Origin: Chamaelirium japonicum
Taxonomy: Eukaryota > Streptophyta > Magnoliopsida > Liliales > Melanthiaceae
DNA length: 64,000 nt
Reading direction: 5' to 3'
NCBI GenBank assembly: GCA_947650365.1
Contig: OX393549.1
Location: forward strand, 96,936,014 to 97,000,013
The position numbers and the translations under genes are program-made. Shown here piece after piece: positions 63,072-64,000 of this stretch. How positions within the stretch are numbered: the stretch's first letter is position 1; every line of letters begins with the position of its first letter. The notes below the pieces were generated by a model, which worked only from the letters and a program-made list of their open reading frames with translations, was not told the origin of the DNA and ran no database searches.

Positions 63072-64000
63072 TCTTATGACCCCCCTTGTATTGGCAATCT
63101 ACTTTAATCTAATCGTTGTATTAATAAAATATTGGACTTGAGGCTAGTGAATGGCTGTTTGTTTTCTCACTTGAATAGACTGACAAAATACGTAAGTCCT
63201 GGAACTATAATCAACCGTTGCATTTTAATTTCCTACCATGATTTTCCTTCTACTCTGCTAAGACGGAGTTTCTTACCAATGTATTGATACATGACGAAGG
63301 AGATAAAGCCAAGGTTTTGAATTTGATTTCATATTCAGATCATGACAAAAACGAGCCGATTCGGGTTCTGGTTCGGCCGGTTTGGTTTGGGCTGTAATCG
63401 ATTGTTTCAAGTCCAAGTCTTGTGATAAATGCATCATGCGATGTGTTAACTACTAAATAGTAAATACATATATGCCATTCAAACTACTAGATTGATGATA
63501 TGAACAAAACCGAACTAGGACTGATCCTGGGCATAAGTGATAAGCCGCATAATGCTGGTTCGTGGGGTTCGGATCGGTCAAAATCCGGATTGGTTCACGC
63601 GAACTGGTTCGGGTTCAGACAAACCCTGAAACCATGAATAAAACACCATCCACGATGACAAACGAGAGGGAATCGGAGAAACAAAAAAATAGTAACAAAT
63701 TATAAAATCAGTTTTCTGTTTTTTATCAAAAACTGAACTTACTATATGGAAGGGCTCCTCCTTATATAGAAAATGAAAATGAAATATGCTAACAGCAAAT
63801 TAATCTCTCATCATATTAGTGTCATTGTCCAAGATATATATACAAGCGTGTGTAGTCAGCAAACGGGCGAGCATACCTCTCAAGAAGGGGAAAAGATATA
63901 AGACTTATTATCTATTCTCTTCAAATACATGTATTTTTGACATATCGTTTTGACATGTCATCAAGAAACCTACGTGGAGGTTTCATAATTCATTGAATTT
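63072..64000. other. Non-coding, to window end
   Basis: No exon or TE was recognised. GGTTCGGGTT-type words at 63360-63620 resemble other decayed short repeats in the window. Confidence 0.45.

Overview
The window is nuclear DNA of a flowering plant. The evidence is a spliced gene with GT-AG (and one GC-AG) introns, a plant-type DNA-directed RNA polymerase III second-largest subunit, and a dense load of Ty1/copia, Ty3/gypsy, L1-type LINE and hAT elements, several with tRNA-iMet primer sites. I cannot name the species. The very large TE-filled introns point to a lineage with long introns, but that is inference.

Host gene: twelve consecutive exons of NRPC2/RPC2 lie on the + strand between 7757 and 61312. 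They total 1273 nt of uninterrupted reading frame (424 codons plus one base) spread over 53.6 kb. They cover roughly the second half of the protein, from the segment beginning [10 protein letters not shown] to the segment ending GKDFIYSG. The 5' exons are not recognised in 1-7756 and the 3' exons lie beyond 64000, so the gene runs off both sides. Three introns are giant: 8426-17580 (9.2 kb), 18038-25543 (7.5 kb) and 26115-61050 (34.9 kb). A fourth, after 61312, is longer than 2.6 kb. Every phase and splice site checks out by eye, so the gene appears functional despite its load.

Transposon layout. 1-2227: gypsy gag plus its 5' LTR on the - strand, running off the left edge. 4340-5180: an AT-rich repeat with an inverted partner at 18218-19010. 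5349-6923: an internally deleted - strand copia with 129-bp LTRs and a GTCTA target duplication. 11109-16060: a decayed + strand copia interrupted by another LTR element's LTR and gag. 19572-20805: a solo gypsy LTR (TATTT duplication). 21037-24148: a - strand LINE with a hAT MITE inside it. 24150-24620: a rearranged copia scrap. 26793-27220: a hAT MITE. 29572-40133: a nested stack (small hAT-like element > LINE > hAT with a transposase pseudogene). 40250-41210: a LINE remnant. 42628-45385: a gag-only LTR element of TR-GAG type (AGATA duplication). 48060-53307: a complete copia with identical 130-bp LTRs, an intact 1455-residue polyprotein and a GACCA duplication. 55782-58894: a 5'-truncated LINE with an open ORF2 and an 18-bp duplication. 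61853-63066: a solo gypsy LTR that appears to carry the primer-binding site.

I found no wholly novel gene system. The most interesting material is structural: a copia scrap that looks like an autointegration product, a gag-only element whose ORF stops inside its own LTR, a solo LTR that retains its primer-binding site, a related hAT/MITE pair, and a 3' hairpin conserved in three LINE copies. All coordinates and comparisons were made by eye; no alignments or database searches were run.
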